NCBI GenBank assembly: GCA_963745665.1
Contig: CAVUYE010000002.1
Coordinates: 868,001 to 932,000, forward strand
Length of the DNA stretch: 64,000 nt
Direction of reading: 5' to 3'
Source of the DNA: Bog-473 sp963745665
GTDB lineage: Bacteria; Actinomycetota; Acidimicrobiia; Acidimicrobiales; RAAP-2
In this document: piece by piece, positions 1 to 8,114 of the stretch
Numbering within the stretch: the first letter of the stretch is position 1
Layout of the letters: each line of letters begins with the position of its first letter
The notes under the pieces: model-generated
What the model was told of the DNA's origin: nothing
Databases searched by the model: none
What the model saw: only the letters and a program-made list of their open reading frames with translations
Translations under genes and position numbers: made by a program

Positions 1-506
1 ACGGCATCGACGAGCTGTGGACGTCTGACATCACCTACCTGAAGGTGGGCGACGGCGAGGCCTACCTGTGTGCCATTCGCGACGAGGGATCGTCTCGCGT
101 GCTCGGGTTCTCCGTGGCTGAGCACATGCGCACCGAGATCGTTCTCGACGCGTTGGAGCAATCGGTGACCACCAGGTTCGGACACGTCGAGGGAACGGTG
201 TTCCACACCGACCGAGGCAGCCAATTTTCAGACGGCAAGGTCGTGGACCTCTGCGAGCGCGTGGGCCTCGTTCGCTCCATGGGCGCCACGGGCAGCTGTT
301 ATGACCATGCGAGCGCCGAGAGCTTCTGGTCGATCTTCAAGCACGAATACTTCTACCGGCACACCTTCGCCACCATCGACGAGCTCCGAGCTGGGATCGC
401 CCGCTACATCAACTTCTACAATCACCAACGTCGTTGCGCCAAGGCTGCCAATCTCAGTCCCATTCGCTACGAGTTATCGTTGGGCCTCAAGCAACAAGCT
501 GCTTAA
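1..506 (+). CDS. IS3-family transposase orfB, 5'-truncated by window edge
   Basis: C-terminal part of a DDE transposase with the rve integrase core, which cuts and joins the ends of its IS. The frame is open from base 3 and reads GIDELWTSDITYL, which holds the first catalytic Asp. FHTDRGSQF holds the second Asp and ASAESFWSIFKHE the catalytic Glu. The family ending (YINFYNHQRR, then SPIRYE) is intact and the stop is at 504-506. The N-terminal helix-turn-helix part is outside the window. It differs clearly from the second transposase at 886-1794, so these are two different elements and not a duplication. Confidence 0.85.
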   Translation, partial: GIDELWTSDITYLKVGDGEAYLCAIRDEGSSRVLGFSVAEHMRTEIVLDALEQSVTTRFGHVEGTVFHTDRGSQFSDGKVVDLCERVGLVRSMGATGSCYDHASAESFWSIFKHEYFYRHTFATIDELRAGIARYINFYNHQRRCAKAANLSPIRYELSLGLKQQAA

Positions 507-541
507 TCACCGTGTCCACTATCTCTGGGCAACCTCAGACA
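1..541 (+). mobile_element. IS3-family insertion sequence, right part only
   Basis: This is the right portion of an IS3-family element whose left part lies outside the window. It holds the 3' part of orfB. After the stop codon, bases 509-541 contain GTGTCCACTATCTCTGGGCA, the kind of terminal repeat that commonly follows orfB in this family; read inward from the right it begins TGTCTGAGG. No left end is available to pair with it, so the exact right boundary is an estimate. Confidence 0.6.
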
Positions 542-571
542 TCCACGATCGGGCTGCAAAGCCCCGGAAGG

Positions 572-889
572 ATGTCCAAAATGGAGACCATGGAACAGAA
601 ACGGAAGCGGCCACGGCGGTCGTTCTCCGATGAGTACAAGGCCGAGGTGGTCGAGCTCTGTCGCACCAGCGACAAGACGATCACCGAGGTGGCCGGTGAC
701 CTCGGCCTGACGGTCAGCGCGGTGCGGCGCTGGGTAGCCCAAGCCGATATCGACGCCGGTCGGCGGCCGGGAATGACCAGCGAAGAGCACGCTGAGCTGG
801 TCCAACTACGAAAAGAGAACCGGGTGTTGCGCGAAGAGCGTGACATCTTGAAAAGAGCCACAGTTTTCTTCGCCAAGGAGACCCGATGA
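572..889 (+). CDS. IS3-family transposase orfA (HTH DNA-binding subunit)
   Basis: OrfA of an IS3-family element, 105 residues. It begins with a basic stretch (KRKRPRRSFSDEYK), followed by a helix-turn-helix (TEVAGDLGLTVSAVRRW) that recognises the IS ends, and a C-terminal leucine-heptad region (LVQLRKENRVLREERDILK) used for multimerisation. ATG codons at 572, 581 and 590 are all in frame; 572 is the longest choice. The stop TGA (887-889) overlaps the orfB ATG (886) as ATGA. A slippery run (TTGAAAAGAG) near 848 could also permit the frameshift that many IS3 elements use to make an OrfAB fusion. Such frameshifting is known for the family and not shown here. Confidence 0.85.
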   Translation: MSKMETMEQKRKRPRRSFSDEYKAEVVELCRTSDKTITEVAGDLGLTVSAVRRWVAQADIDAGRRPGMTSEEHAELVQLRKENRVLREERDILKRATVFFAKETR

Positions 890-1794
890 ACGTGTACCCG
901 TTCATCGAGGCGGAGAAGGCTGAGCAGGACGGCAACGTCACCATGGCGTGCGTCATGCTCGAGGTCTCCCGTTCCGCCTACTACGAGTGGTCCAAGCACG
1001 TCCCTTCGGCCCGTGATGTCTCCGACGCCGAACTCGGCGACAAGATCGTCGACATCCACACCAAGAGCCGGGGCACCTATGGGGCACCTCGGATCACCAC
1101 CGAGCTGGCCGAGGAGGGCATCTGCGTCGGGCAAAAGCGCGTGGCCCGCCTCATGGTGCGCCGTGGCCTGATCGGGCGCTGCAAGCGCCGCTTCAAGGTG
1201 ACCACCACTCCTGACCCCGACGCCACCTCGCTCGCTCCGGACCTAATCAAGCGGGTCTTCTCGCCCGAGGCCTACGAGCTCGACACGGCGTGGTGCGGCG
1301 ACATCACCTACATCCGCACCTGGGAGGGCTGGCTCTACCTGGCGACCGTCATCGACCTGGCCAGCCGCAAGGTGGTGGGCTTCGCCATGGCCGATCACAT
1401 GCGAGCCGACCTGGTCTGTGACGCCCTCGAGATGGCCATAGCGCAGCGTCAGCCCGCACCTGGGCTGATATTTCACGCAGACAGAGGATCGCAATACACC
1501 TCAGAGCAGTTTCGCCAGCTCCTGGCCCACCACCATGTTGTCCAGTCGCTCTCGCGACCCCGTCAATGTTGGGACAACGCGGTGGCCGAAAGCTGGTTCG
1601 CCACCTTGAAAGAGGAACTGATCTACCGCCAGGGATGGCCAACACGGATCATGGCCCGCCGAGCCATCTTCGAGTTCATCGAAGTGTTCTACAACCGCCA
1701 ACGCCGGCACAGCTCACTTGGGGATCTCATTCCGGCCGTCTACGAAGAAAGGAGAAGGAAGCACTCCGCCCACGGCGACACTCAAGCGGCATAA
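886..1794 (+). CDS. IS3-family transposase orfB (DDE catalytic subunit)
   Basis: Full-length OrfB, 302 residues. The N-terminal half carries the usual HTH_21 segment (SRGTYGAPRITTELAEEG). The rve catalytic core then shows all three acidic residues: Asp in WCGDITYIRT, Asp in IFHADRGSQYT and Glu in NAVAESWFATLKEEL. The C-terminal FYNRQRRHSSLG is the typical family ending. It starts with ATG inside the orfA stop (ATGA overlap), so it can be made by translational coupling. Nothing suggests inactivation, so the element may still be mobile. Confidence 0.9.
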   Translation: MNVYPFIEAEKAEQDGNVTMACVMLEVSRSAYYEWSKHVPSARDVSDAELGDKIVDIHTKSRGTYGAPRITTELAEEGICVGQKRVARLMVRRGLIGRCKRRFKVTTTPDPDATSLAPDLIKRVFSPEAYELDTAWCGDITYIRTWEGWLYLATVIDLASRKVVGFAMADHMRADLVCDALEMAIAQRQPAPGLIFHADRGSQYTSEQFRQLLAHHHVVQSLSRPRQCWDNAVAESWFATLKEELIYRQGWPTRIMARRAIFEFIEVFYNRQRRHSSLGDLIPAVYEERRRKHSAHGDTQAA

Positions 1795-2003
1795 TCAATC
1801 TGTCCGTCAAAGCGGGTCAAGCCCAGACGTCGACCTCACCCAAAGGGCGGCATAGCCCTCAAATCCCGCCGACAACTTCTTTCTCTGGCGCCAATCCCCT
1901 CGTTCCGCGCGCCCACGTTCCTCTCAGGGCAGGGCATTACATCCCAGAGGTGCAGGAACAGGGCAACGTTGTACATCTAGTCTCCTTGGGTTCAAGTGAG
2001 CTG

Positions 2004-3296
2004 TCAGAGCCCGGCTGCATCGAAGGCGTCCAGGATGTCTTCTGGTTCGGAACGGGTGGAGTAGTCGGAGTGGTCCCGTGAGGGGATCAGCACGAAGGCC
2101 AGGATCGCACCCGCGACGGCGAAGCCGGCACCCACCAAGAACGCCTGGTCGAACCCCTTGGTCAGGGCAACGGAGGCGTTGTGGACTCCAGAGTGGAAGA
2201 GACTCTCGGTGCGGCTGTTGGCGATCGACGCGAGGATCGCCAGTCCGAGCGCGCCGCCGATTTGCTGCGCTGTGTTGATCAGACCCGATGCCAGGCCCGC
2301 CTCATGCGGCCTGGTCCCTTTGACCGCGGCGATCGTCACGGACACGAACGCGAATCCGAACCCCGAGGCCGCTAGCAGCGACGGGCCGAGGACGTCAGCC
2401 ACGAATGAGCCTCCCGGTGCGGGGACTCGCGAGAACCAGAGCAGGCCGCCGGCGACGAGCAGCAGCCCGGCGATCAACGCCGGCCTGAACCCGATCCGCG
2501 TCACGACCTGAGACGCGAGCCCGGCCGAGATGATGATTCCGACCGCTAGCGGCAGGTACGCGATTCCCGTCTTGATCGGCGAGTAGTGCAGGACTTCCTG
2601 GAGATACAGGGAGATGAAGAAGAACATCGAGAACAGCGACATGCCGAGCAGCAGGCCGACGATGTCCGCGCCCCGTAGCGTCCGCAGGCGGAAGATCGAG
2701 AACGGCATCAGCGGCTGGCGCTGGGGGGACTCGATCAGCAGGAAGGCGACCAGCAGGACGACCGCAGCGGCGATCAGCAGCAGCGTCTCCGACGATCTCC
2801 AACCCACGTTAACGGTGTTGACGATCGCGTAGACGAGCAGCGACAGGCCCGCGGTGACAGTGACCGCACCCGGCACGTCGAACGAGCGGGTGCCATCGTC
2901 GGCGCGGCTCTCGACCAGCGTCCGCGGCGCTAGCGCTGCCGCCGCGAGGCCGATCGGGACGTTGACGAAGAAGACCCATCGCCAGTTCAGTCCACTGGTG
3001 AGGATGCCGCCGAGCAACACCCCGGCCGCGCCCCCAGCGCCGGCCACGGCGCCCCAGATGCCGAGCGCGCGGTTGCGCTCAGCACCCTCGGCGAAAGTGG
3101 TGGTGATGATCGACAGGGCGGCCGGCGAAACAATCGCTGCTCCGAGGCCCTGCGCGGCACGGGCCGCGATCAGCCATGTCTCCGACTGCGCCAGTCCACC
3201 GGCGAGCGAGGCGAGCGTGAACAGCACGAGCCCAACTATCCGATAAAGGGGTGTTCGTATAATGCCACCCCAAGACCACGAATTTCTACAAACCAA
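2004..3296 (-). pseudogene. MFS drug exporter (EmrB/QacA, DHA2 type), 5' end lost
   Basis: The protein matches a proton-driven 14-TM drug exporter from the third transmembrane segment onward: VGLVLFTLASLAGG, the R-A-A-Q-G-L-G-A-A motif, WRWVFFVNVPIG (motif C region) and a normal C terminus ending at 2004. The first two helices and the loop-2 motif (G-x-L-a-D-r-x-G-r-k-x-x) are absent. Upstream of about residue 20 the reading runs into the 32-bp repeat at 3248-3279 and then unrelated DNA. The open frame reaches an ATG at 3296, but that N terminus (MVCRNSWSWGGIIRTPLYR) looks accidental. The break coincides with the repeat, so loss through recombination or insertion there is the likely cause. 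About 400 residues remain, and function is doubtful. Confidence 0.75.
3248..3279 (+). repeat. 32-bp dyad repeat, left copy (31/32 identical to 4911-4942)
   Basis: This stretch begins GGGGTGTTCGTATAATG and ends CACCCCAAGACCAC. The same 32 bases recur in the same orientation at 4911-4942 with one mismatch. Within it GGGGTG and CACCCC form inverted arms around an AT-rich centre (TTCGTATAATG), the layout of a recombinase crossover site. It sits exactly where the MFS homology at 2004-3250 stops. Confidence 0.85.
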
Positions 3297-3440
3297 TTTG
3301 TGAATGTTCGTGACAGGCCGGCTCGGCAGGTGCCATCGGATTGATGTCCAGGCAGTCGGTCTACCCCTGACTCCTTGAACTCGTCATTCGTATACGCGCC
3401 TCGGTGCGTGCGGAAACGTCTCCAGATGCTGTGTTGCGGT

Positions 3441-3470
3441 GACGGCGATTTGAACCGACGACCCTCTCGG
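3441..3470 (-). other. tRNA T-arm-like fragment (possible old attachment site)
   Basis: On the minus strand the sequence reads AGGGTCGTCGGTTCAAATCG, which resembles the T-arm of a tRNA, including the TTCAAAT loop. The rest of a tRNA cloverleaf cannot be built around it. tRNA 3' ends are common integration targets, so a fragment is plausible in this mobile zone. A similar fragment is at 8389-8414. Confidence 0.3.
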
Positions 3471-3524
3471 GATTTCTGCTTGGCGTCAAGCCAACTCGTA
3501 GGCCTCGGCTGTGGAAACGACCTG

Positions 3525-3932
3525 TCATCTCTCGGGGGAGAGCTTCGCCTCTGGCAAGCTGGGCTCAAACAGTTCAATGGGGTTGCCCGAGGGGTCTTCT
3601 AGCAGGATCTGCTTTCCGCCCACCCCAACCACGATCTCGTTGCGGAAGCGTGCGCCGACCGCACGCAGTGCCCCAAAGGTAGCCGAGAGGTCCGACACCT
3701 CAATCGTGAATCGATTCCAACCGCCAGGCTGTGGCAGCGTGCCGTCTGGCATCGCTTGACCACCTCCGGGTCCGCCACCCGCGGCACTGAGCACGAGACG
3801 TAGATCACCCAGGGAGAGCATGGCGAAGGTCGGCGCGGGGTGCATCACCTCTGTGAAGCCGAGATGCTGGCAGTAAAACGAGATTGCCTCGTCGACGTCA
3901 TTCACGATGTAGCGGACGCTCACAGTTGCCAT
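3525..3932 (-). CDS. VOC-fold (glyoxalase/bleomycin-resistance/dioxygenase) protein
   Basis: A 135-residue single-domain member of the vicinal oxygen chelate family, built from paired beta-alpha-beta-beta-beta units. Visible family features are RYIVNDVDEAISFYCQHLGF at the start, an FTIEVSDL strand in the second half, and the closing LLEDPSGNPIELFEP with the metal-binding Glu. The ATG at 3932 is chosen because AGGAG lies 9 bases upstream and family proteins begin here. The substrate cannot be read from sequence. It is divergent from a TetR regulator across a 116-bp gap, a typical regulator/target pair for detoxification. Both lie between the two 32-bp repeats. Confidence 0.8.
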   Translation of the reverse strand: MATVSVRYIVNDVDEAISFYCQHLGFTEVMHPAPTFAMLSLGDLRLVLSAAGGGPGGGQAMPDGTLPQPGGWNRFTIEVSDLSATFGALRAVGARFRNEIVVGVGGKQILLEDPSGNPIELFEPSLPEAKLSPER

Positions 3933-4048
3933 TGGGTCAGTCTCCTTTCTCGATCTCGTCAACTGTAGAACGTAACCGTTTCATAGCGATACGTCAACGT
4001 CTCGGACCTATATCCTGGCCTCGGCTCGTCTGGGAGGGTTGGTAGGTC
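3933..4048. promoter_or_regulatory. Divergent promoter region of VOC gene and TetR gene
   Basis: The 116 bp between the two start codons must hold both promoters. An imperfect dyad, CGTAACCG...CGATACG around 3971-3993, is a candidate operator for the adjacent TetR protein, which would then control itself and the VOC gene. The dyad is weak and the call rests mostly on gene arrangement. Confidence 0.4.
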
Positions 4049-4666
4049 ATGACAGCTGAAAATGTCACACTCCGAGTGGGAGGAGCGGTGGATCCACGGG
4101 TTGAGCGTTCGCGCCAGGTCATCCTCCAGGCGGCGCTCGACGAGCTCGGCGAGGTTGGCTACGGCTCGTTCAGGATCGAGTCGGTTGCCGCTCGGGCGGG
4201 AGTGGGTAAGTCCACGATCTACCGACATTGGACGGACAAACTGGCGCTAATCGCCGACGCGTTCGAAACCTTCCACGTGAAGATGGTCCCGAGAACCGAG
4301 ACAGGGTCGCCTCGAGAACGAATCGAGTCCCTGGTGCGCCACGTGGCCGAAGTTTTCCTGGACTCGACCTTCTCCGTCTGTATTCCGGCTCTGATCGAAG
4401 GTGCCGAGCGCGACGCGCGGTTACGGAAGTTTCACCATCAGTATTCGGCTGAGCGCCGGCAGAGCCTGACTGATCTCGTCGCCGAGGGTGTCGCCGCAGG
4501 GGACTTCCCCGCCCATCTCGACCCCGAACTCGCCACCTTGGCTCTATTGGGACCGATCATCTACAGCAGACTCATGTCGAACGAACCGTTCAACCCCGAG
4601 CGTGCTTGCGACCTCGTAGAGACGGTCCTGGGCCGCCCTGGCTACGAGCATCTCGGCGCGAATTGA
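4049..4666 (+). CDS. TetR/AcrR-family transcriptional regulator
   Basis: A 205-residue one-component repressor. Residues about 18-65 form the TetR N-terminal DNA-binding domain, with the helix-turn-helix in FRIESVAARAGVGKSTIYRHW. The rest is the helical ligand-binding and dimerisation domain, which is not conserved enough to predict a ligand. The ATG at 4049 gives a 17-residue lead before the HTH domain, within normal range; GGAGGG lies about 12 bases upstream. It probably controls the divergent VOC gene at 3525-3932. Both genes sit inside the segment delimited by the 32-bp repeats and may have moved together. Confidence 0.85.
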   Translation: MTAENVTLRVGGAVDPRVERSRQVILQAALDELGEVGYGSFRIESVAARAGVGKSTIYRHWTDKLALIADAFETFHVKMVPRTETGSPRERIESLVRHVAEVFLDSTFSVCIPALIEGAERDARLRKFHHQYSAERRQSLTDLVAEGVAAGDFPAHLDPELATLALLGPIIYSRLMSNEPFNPERACDLVETVLGRPGYEHLGAN

Positions 4667-4910
4667 ATCTAACGACAAGGCGGATTCGGCGGCTGATCGG
4701 CGCTCAAATCGATTCCGTCGAACCGATGGCTCGGATGCGAAGATCGTGCCGCGGTGTCCATGAATCCAGGTCAGGCGGACCTTCAGTTGTCGCGACGGGA
4801 CCAATCGTGCTTACCGGTCACCCTCTTCGCTCCGTAGGACCGTGTTCGACGCCGTGAGACCGATGGTTCCGCCGTCGATCATGGCCGTTACCTGGTCTCT
4901 TATTGCCGGA

Positions 4911-4942
4911 GGGGTGTTCGTATAATGACACCCCAAGACCAC
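4911..4942 (+). repeat. 32-bp dyad repeat, right copy
   Basis: This is the second copy of the repeat at 3248-3279, in direct orientation 1,663 bp away, with a single difference (A for C at 4928). Here the inverted arms are one base longer: GGGGTGT and ACACCCC flank a 10-bp centre, TCGTATAATG. Between the copies lie exactly the VOC gene and its TetR neighbour. Flanking bases outside the 32 bp do not match between copies. Confidence 0.85.
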
Positions 4943-5310
4943 CAAAAGGCCCAGCTCAGAGGCCTGAAATGGGATCCCCCCAAGGTCACGTGCTTCGTCT
5001 ACGTGCCCTTATCGGTCTCATGACTAATGAAAAGCCGGCCGGAGATGCGATCAATCTGTGCGTAGGTCCGGGCACCGGTCTCTCGTGCGGCGTCGGCACC
5101 GCAACGCCATCGAGGTAGTCGTAGGTTGCGAATTCGGACACGTCCGCTTGTCGTAGACGCGTCGTCTGCTTCACGGGAGGCCCAGCGCGATGCCGGCAGC
5201 CACTGCGAAATCCTGAGGGATCCTCAAGGCGGTCCGGACGCCGTCTTCGACCCTTGTCAACATGGACGTCGAGACGCCGGCCAGTCCAAAGGTTCGGGCG
5301 GCGAGCAAGC

Positions 5311-5372
5311 CTTCACCTTCACCTCCACACCTTCACCTCAGATCTTCACCTCAGACCTTCACCACAGACCTT
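5311..5372 (+). repeat. Degenerate tandem CTTCACC repeats
   Basis: At least six imperfect units of CTTCACC(TCAGA) follow one another, for example CTTCACCTCAGAT and CTTCACCTCAGAC. They form a pyrimidine-rich strand with no coding sense. They lie just upstream of the 5393-5408 dyad and the orphan ABC permease. Function is unknown; replication slippage is a simple origin. Confidence 0.6.
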
Positions 5373-5392
5373 CAACTCCACCAACCAATTGT

Positions 5393-5408
5393 GATGTGTC
5401 AACACATC
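5393..5408. promoter_or_regulatory. Dyad GATGTGT-CA-ACACATC, candidate operator
   Basis: Two perfect 7-bp inverted arms are separated by 2 bp, about 208 bp upstream of the ABC permease start at 5616. The size and tight spacing suit a dimeric repressor. No regulator gene is adjacent, so the partner is unknown. Confidence 0.4.
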
Positions 5409-5615
5409 GGCGACAGGTCGGAGCCATCGGCCCCACCGGCTCTACGCTGGGCTCGTGCCAAGGGGCGGGTGGCTGGGTAGCACCACCATCCCGGTACGGC
5501 TGTCATCCTGGTCCGAGGACCGGGGTGTGTGCGATAAAGGAACCATGCCGCACCACACACGGAGGAAAATACGGCCACCTCACTGTGCCTGCGCGCCCCC
5601 GCACCCCGGCAAACG

Positions 5616-8114
5616 GTGGATGGGTGGGACCCGGTGATCCGGGAGATCGGGCGGGTCGCCTGGTACCGCCTCCGACTCGACCTGCCGCGGCGCTGGACCA
5701 GCTACGCCGGCATGGTGCTACTGGTCGCGCTGGTCGGTGGCCTTGCCCTGGGCAGCATCGCCGGCGCCCGGCGCAGCGAGTCGGCCTTCCCGACCTTCCT
5801 GAAGGGAACGAACCCCTCCGACCTCGCCATTGACGTCGGGCTGTACAACCCGAAGATCCTCAAGGAGATCGCCCGCCTGCCCCAGGTGAAGTCGATTGAG
5901 ACGTACGTCTCGCCCAACGCGGTGCCGGTGACAGCAGCGGGACTCGTCGACACCCACAGTCCGTTGTTCACTTCGAATTTCGACCCCATTGCCAGCCTGA
6001 ACGGGCTCTACTTCAACCAGGATCGGATGACCATCCTGCAGGGCACCCGGCCCAACCCGCGCCGGCCCGACGAGGCTATGGCCAACGAGTTCGCCGCCAA
6101 GTTGTACGGGTGGCACGTCGGCTCGGTCGTCCGCTTCGGGTTCTTCTCCAACGCGCAGCTCGGGCAGAACGGGTTCCCGACGGCTCAGGCCACCCGCATC
6201 GTCAATGTGCGGATCACCGGCATCGGGGTCGCCAACACCGAAGTCGTGCAGGACCAGATCGACACGATCCCCAGCATGATCCTCACGCCCGCCTTGACTC
6301 GCCCGCTGGTGCCCTGCTGCATCAGCTACGCCTGGAGCGGGCTCACACTGCGTCACGGCGCGGCCGACGTGCCGGAAGTCGAGTCGAGCTATCTCCACCT
6401 GCTGCCTCCCGGGTACCCGTACTACTTCCATGTGACGTCGGTCATCGAGAGCGAGGCACAGCAGGCGGTCAAGCCGGAATCGATCGCGTTGGCCGTCTTC
6501 GGCCTCATCGCCGGCCTGGCCACAGTCCTCATCGCTATTCAGCTCATGGCGCGCCTGATCCTCTTGACCACTGAGGAGCGCGAGGTCATGTGGTTCGTCG
6601 GGGCGCGGCCATGGAACACAGCCACCGACTCCCTGTTGGGGATCGGCATCTCCCTGCTTTTCGGGGCCGCGGGGGCAGCCGTCGTCGCCGTCGCACTCTC
6701 GCCACTGCTTGTCTTTGGGCCGCTGCAATCGGTCGTCCCGGCCTCGGGGTTCTCCGTCGACTGGACCGTGCTCGGGCTCGGTGCCCTGACCCTCGTAGTC
6801 GTCTTGGGCGCGGTCGGCGCCGCACTGAATTACCGGGGCACCCCGGGCCTGCGGGCGGCCCGCCGGGCCAACCGGCTCCGGCGGGTGCCCCAGATCACAC
6901 ATGCCGCCTCCCGGGTCGACGTGCCGGCCCCGGCGTTGCTTGGGCTCCGGTTCGCCCTCGACGGAGGCCGCGGGCGCACGTCGGTCCCGGTGCGCTCATC
7001 CATCCTGGCCTCGACCCTCGCCATCGTCGTGGTGGTAAGCACTCTCACCTTTGGCAACAGCCTGAACACACTCATCGGCACCCCCCGCCTCTACGGATGG
7101 AACTGGAGCGCGATGCTCGAGTCGGACGCGGGATACGGCAACGTCCCGCAGACCCAGGCCGCCCAGCTCCTCGATCACGACCGCTCCGTCACAGGCTGGT
7201 CCGGCATCTACTTCGACTCGCTCCTCTTTGACGGTCAGGCCGTTCCGGTCGTCGCAGGCGCCACCCGGGCCCAAGTCGGCCCTGCGCTGTTGTCGGGCCA
7301 CGAAGTCGACGCCCCCAATCAGGTCGTCCTGGGGGCGGAGACCCTCTCCAGCTTGCACAAGCGGGTAGGCGACACCGTCCGCGTGTCCGGAGGCTCGAAG
7401 GCGGCCCAGCTGCACATCGTGGGCGTGGCCACCATGCCCACCGTCGGCATAGGGTTCGGGTTGCACCTGTCCATCGGCTCGGGCGCCTTCGTCGACCAGA
7501 GCCTGATCCCCCCGACGGTGCCGGCGCTGCTTGGCCTGTCTGACCCCGGCCCGAACGCCATCCTCGTGCGCTTGGCGCCGTCGGTGAGTGCGGCGACGGA
7601 ACAGCGCTCCCTCGCCTCCATGGTGAATTCGTTGAACCGACTCGAGGCGGGGTCCGCCGGCATCATCAGCTTCACCGACATCCGCCCGGCCGAGATCACC
7701 GACTATCAGGCGATGGGGGCGGCCCCGCTGATCCTGGCCGTCGGGCTGTCCACCGGTGCTGTAGTGGCTCTCACCTTGACGCTCCTGACCTCAGTCCGGC
7801 GACGGCGGCGAGACCTGGCCCTGCTCAAAGCGCTCGGCTTCACCCGCGGCCAACTCTCGGCGGTGCTGTCGTGGCAGTCAACGGTGTCCGTGGCCATCGG
7901 GGTCGTCATCGGAGTGCCGCTCGGCATCGTGTTCGGCCGCGCCATGTGGGTCCTCTTCGCCCACGAGCTCTTCGCCATCCCCGACCCCACCGTCCCGCTT
8001 CTGGCCACTGGGCTCGTCGCGCTGGGCGCGCTGGTGCTAGCCAACCTGGTCGCCGCCATCCCGGGTCGGCGGGCCGCCAAGACTCCGACCAACCTGATCC
8101 TGAACGCGGAGTGA
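5616..8114 (+). CDS. FtsX-like ABC transporter permease (MacB type), orphan
   Basis: An 832-residue membrane protein with two FtsX/MacB permease repeats. An N-terminal membrane segment (about residues 30-50) is followed by a large extracytoplasmic region (about 55-275). A first group of helices (about 280-400) is followed by another membrane segment near 460-485 (SSILASTLAIVVVVSTLTFG), a second extracytoplasmic domain (to about 690) and the final helices (about 705-820). The second repeat carries the signature RRRRDLALLKALGFTRGQL. Such permeases pair with a LolD/MacB-type ATPase for mechanotransmission or export of lipids or peptides. No ATPase gene is adjacent, so the partner is elsewhere or lost. 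The GTG at 5616 is a weak start choice without a good ribosome-binding site. Confidence 0.75.
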   Translation: MDGWDPVIREIGRVAWYRLRLDLPRRWTSYAGMVLLVALVGGLALGSIAGARRSESAFPTFLKGTNPSDLAIDVGLYNPKILKEIARLPQVKSIETYVSPNAVPVTAAGLVDTHSPLFTSNFDPIASLNGLYFNQDRMTILQGTRPNPRRPDEAMANEFAAKLYGWHVGSVVRFGFFSNAQLGQNGFPTAQATRIVNVRITGIGVANTEVVQDQIDTIPSMILTPALTRPLVPCCISYAWSGLTLRHGAADVPEVESSYLHLLPPGYPYYFHVTSVIESEAQQAVKPESIALAVFGLIAGLATVLIAIQLMARLILLTTEEREVMWFVGARPWNTATDSLLGIGISLLFGAAGAAVVAVALSPLLVFGPLQSVVPASGFSVDWTVLGLGALTLVVVLGAVGAALNYRGTPGLRAARRANRLRRVPQITHAASRVDVPAPALLGLRFALDGGRGRTSVPVRSSILASTLAIVVVVSTLTFGNSLNTLIGTPRLYGWNWSAMLESDAGYGNVPQTQAAQLLDHDRSVTGWSGIYFDSLLFDGQAVPVVAGATRAQVGPALLSGHEVDAPNQVVLGAETLSSLHKRVGDTVRVSGGSKAAQLHIVGVATMPTVGIGFGLHLSIGSGAFVDQSLIPPTVPALLGLSDPGPNAILVRLAPSVSAATEQRSLASMVNSLNRLEAGSAGIISFTDIRPAEITDYQAMGAAPLILAVGLSTGAVVALTLTLLTSVRRRRRDLALLKALGFTRGQLSAVLSWQSTVSVAIGVVIGVPLGIVFGRAMWVLFAHELFAIPDPTVPLLATGLVALGALVLANLVAAIPGRRAAKTPTNLILNAE

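Larger units (their letters stand above)
551..1825 (+). mobile_element. IS3-family insertion sequence with orfA and orfB
   Basis: A roughly 1.27-kb element, a normal size for the IS3 family, with both transposase frames intact. The ends are estimated from a weak imperfect inverted repeat: the left side begins GGGCTGCAAAGCCCCGG at 551, and the right side, read inward from 1825, begins TGGGCTTGACCCGCTTTGAC. Its left end almost touches the right end of the previous IS3 element, so it inserted next to that end or the two arrived one after the other. No target-site duplication could be identified. Confidence 0.55.
4667..5615. other. 949-bp gap without a supportable gene
   Basis: This gap holds the right copy of the 32-bp repeat (4911-4942), a tract of degenerate CTTCACC repeats (5311-5372) and a dyad at 5393-5408, each listed separately. 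Short open frames here have no recognisable family, composition or ribosome-binding site. The missing N terminus of the MFS exporter was looked for right of 4942 on the minus strand and is not there. Confidence 0.6.

Noticed and set aside
3255..3265. TTCGTATAATG, identical to part of the loxP site
   Set aside because: Only 11 bases match and the flanking arms differ completely, so Cre-type recombination cannot be inferred.
4986..5174. A 62-residue minus-strand protein right of the cassette
   Set aside because: No family, no ribosome-binding site, and it does not supply the missing N terminus of the MFS exporter.
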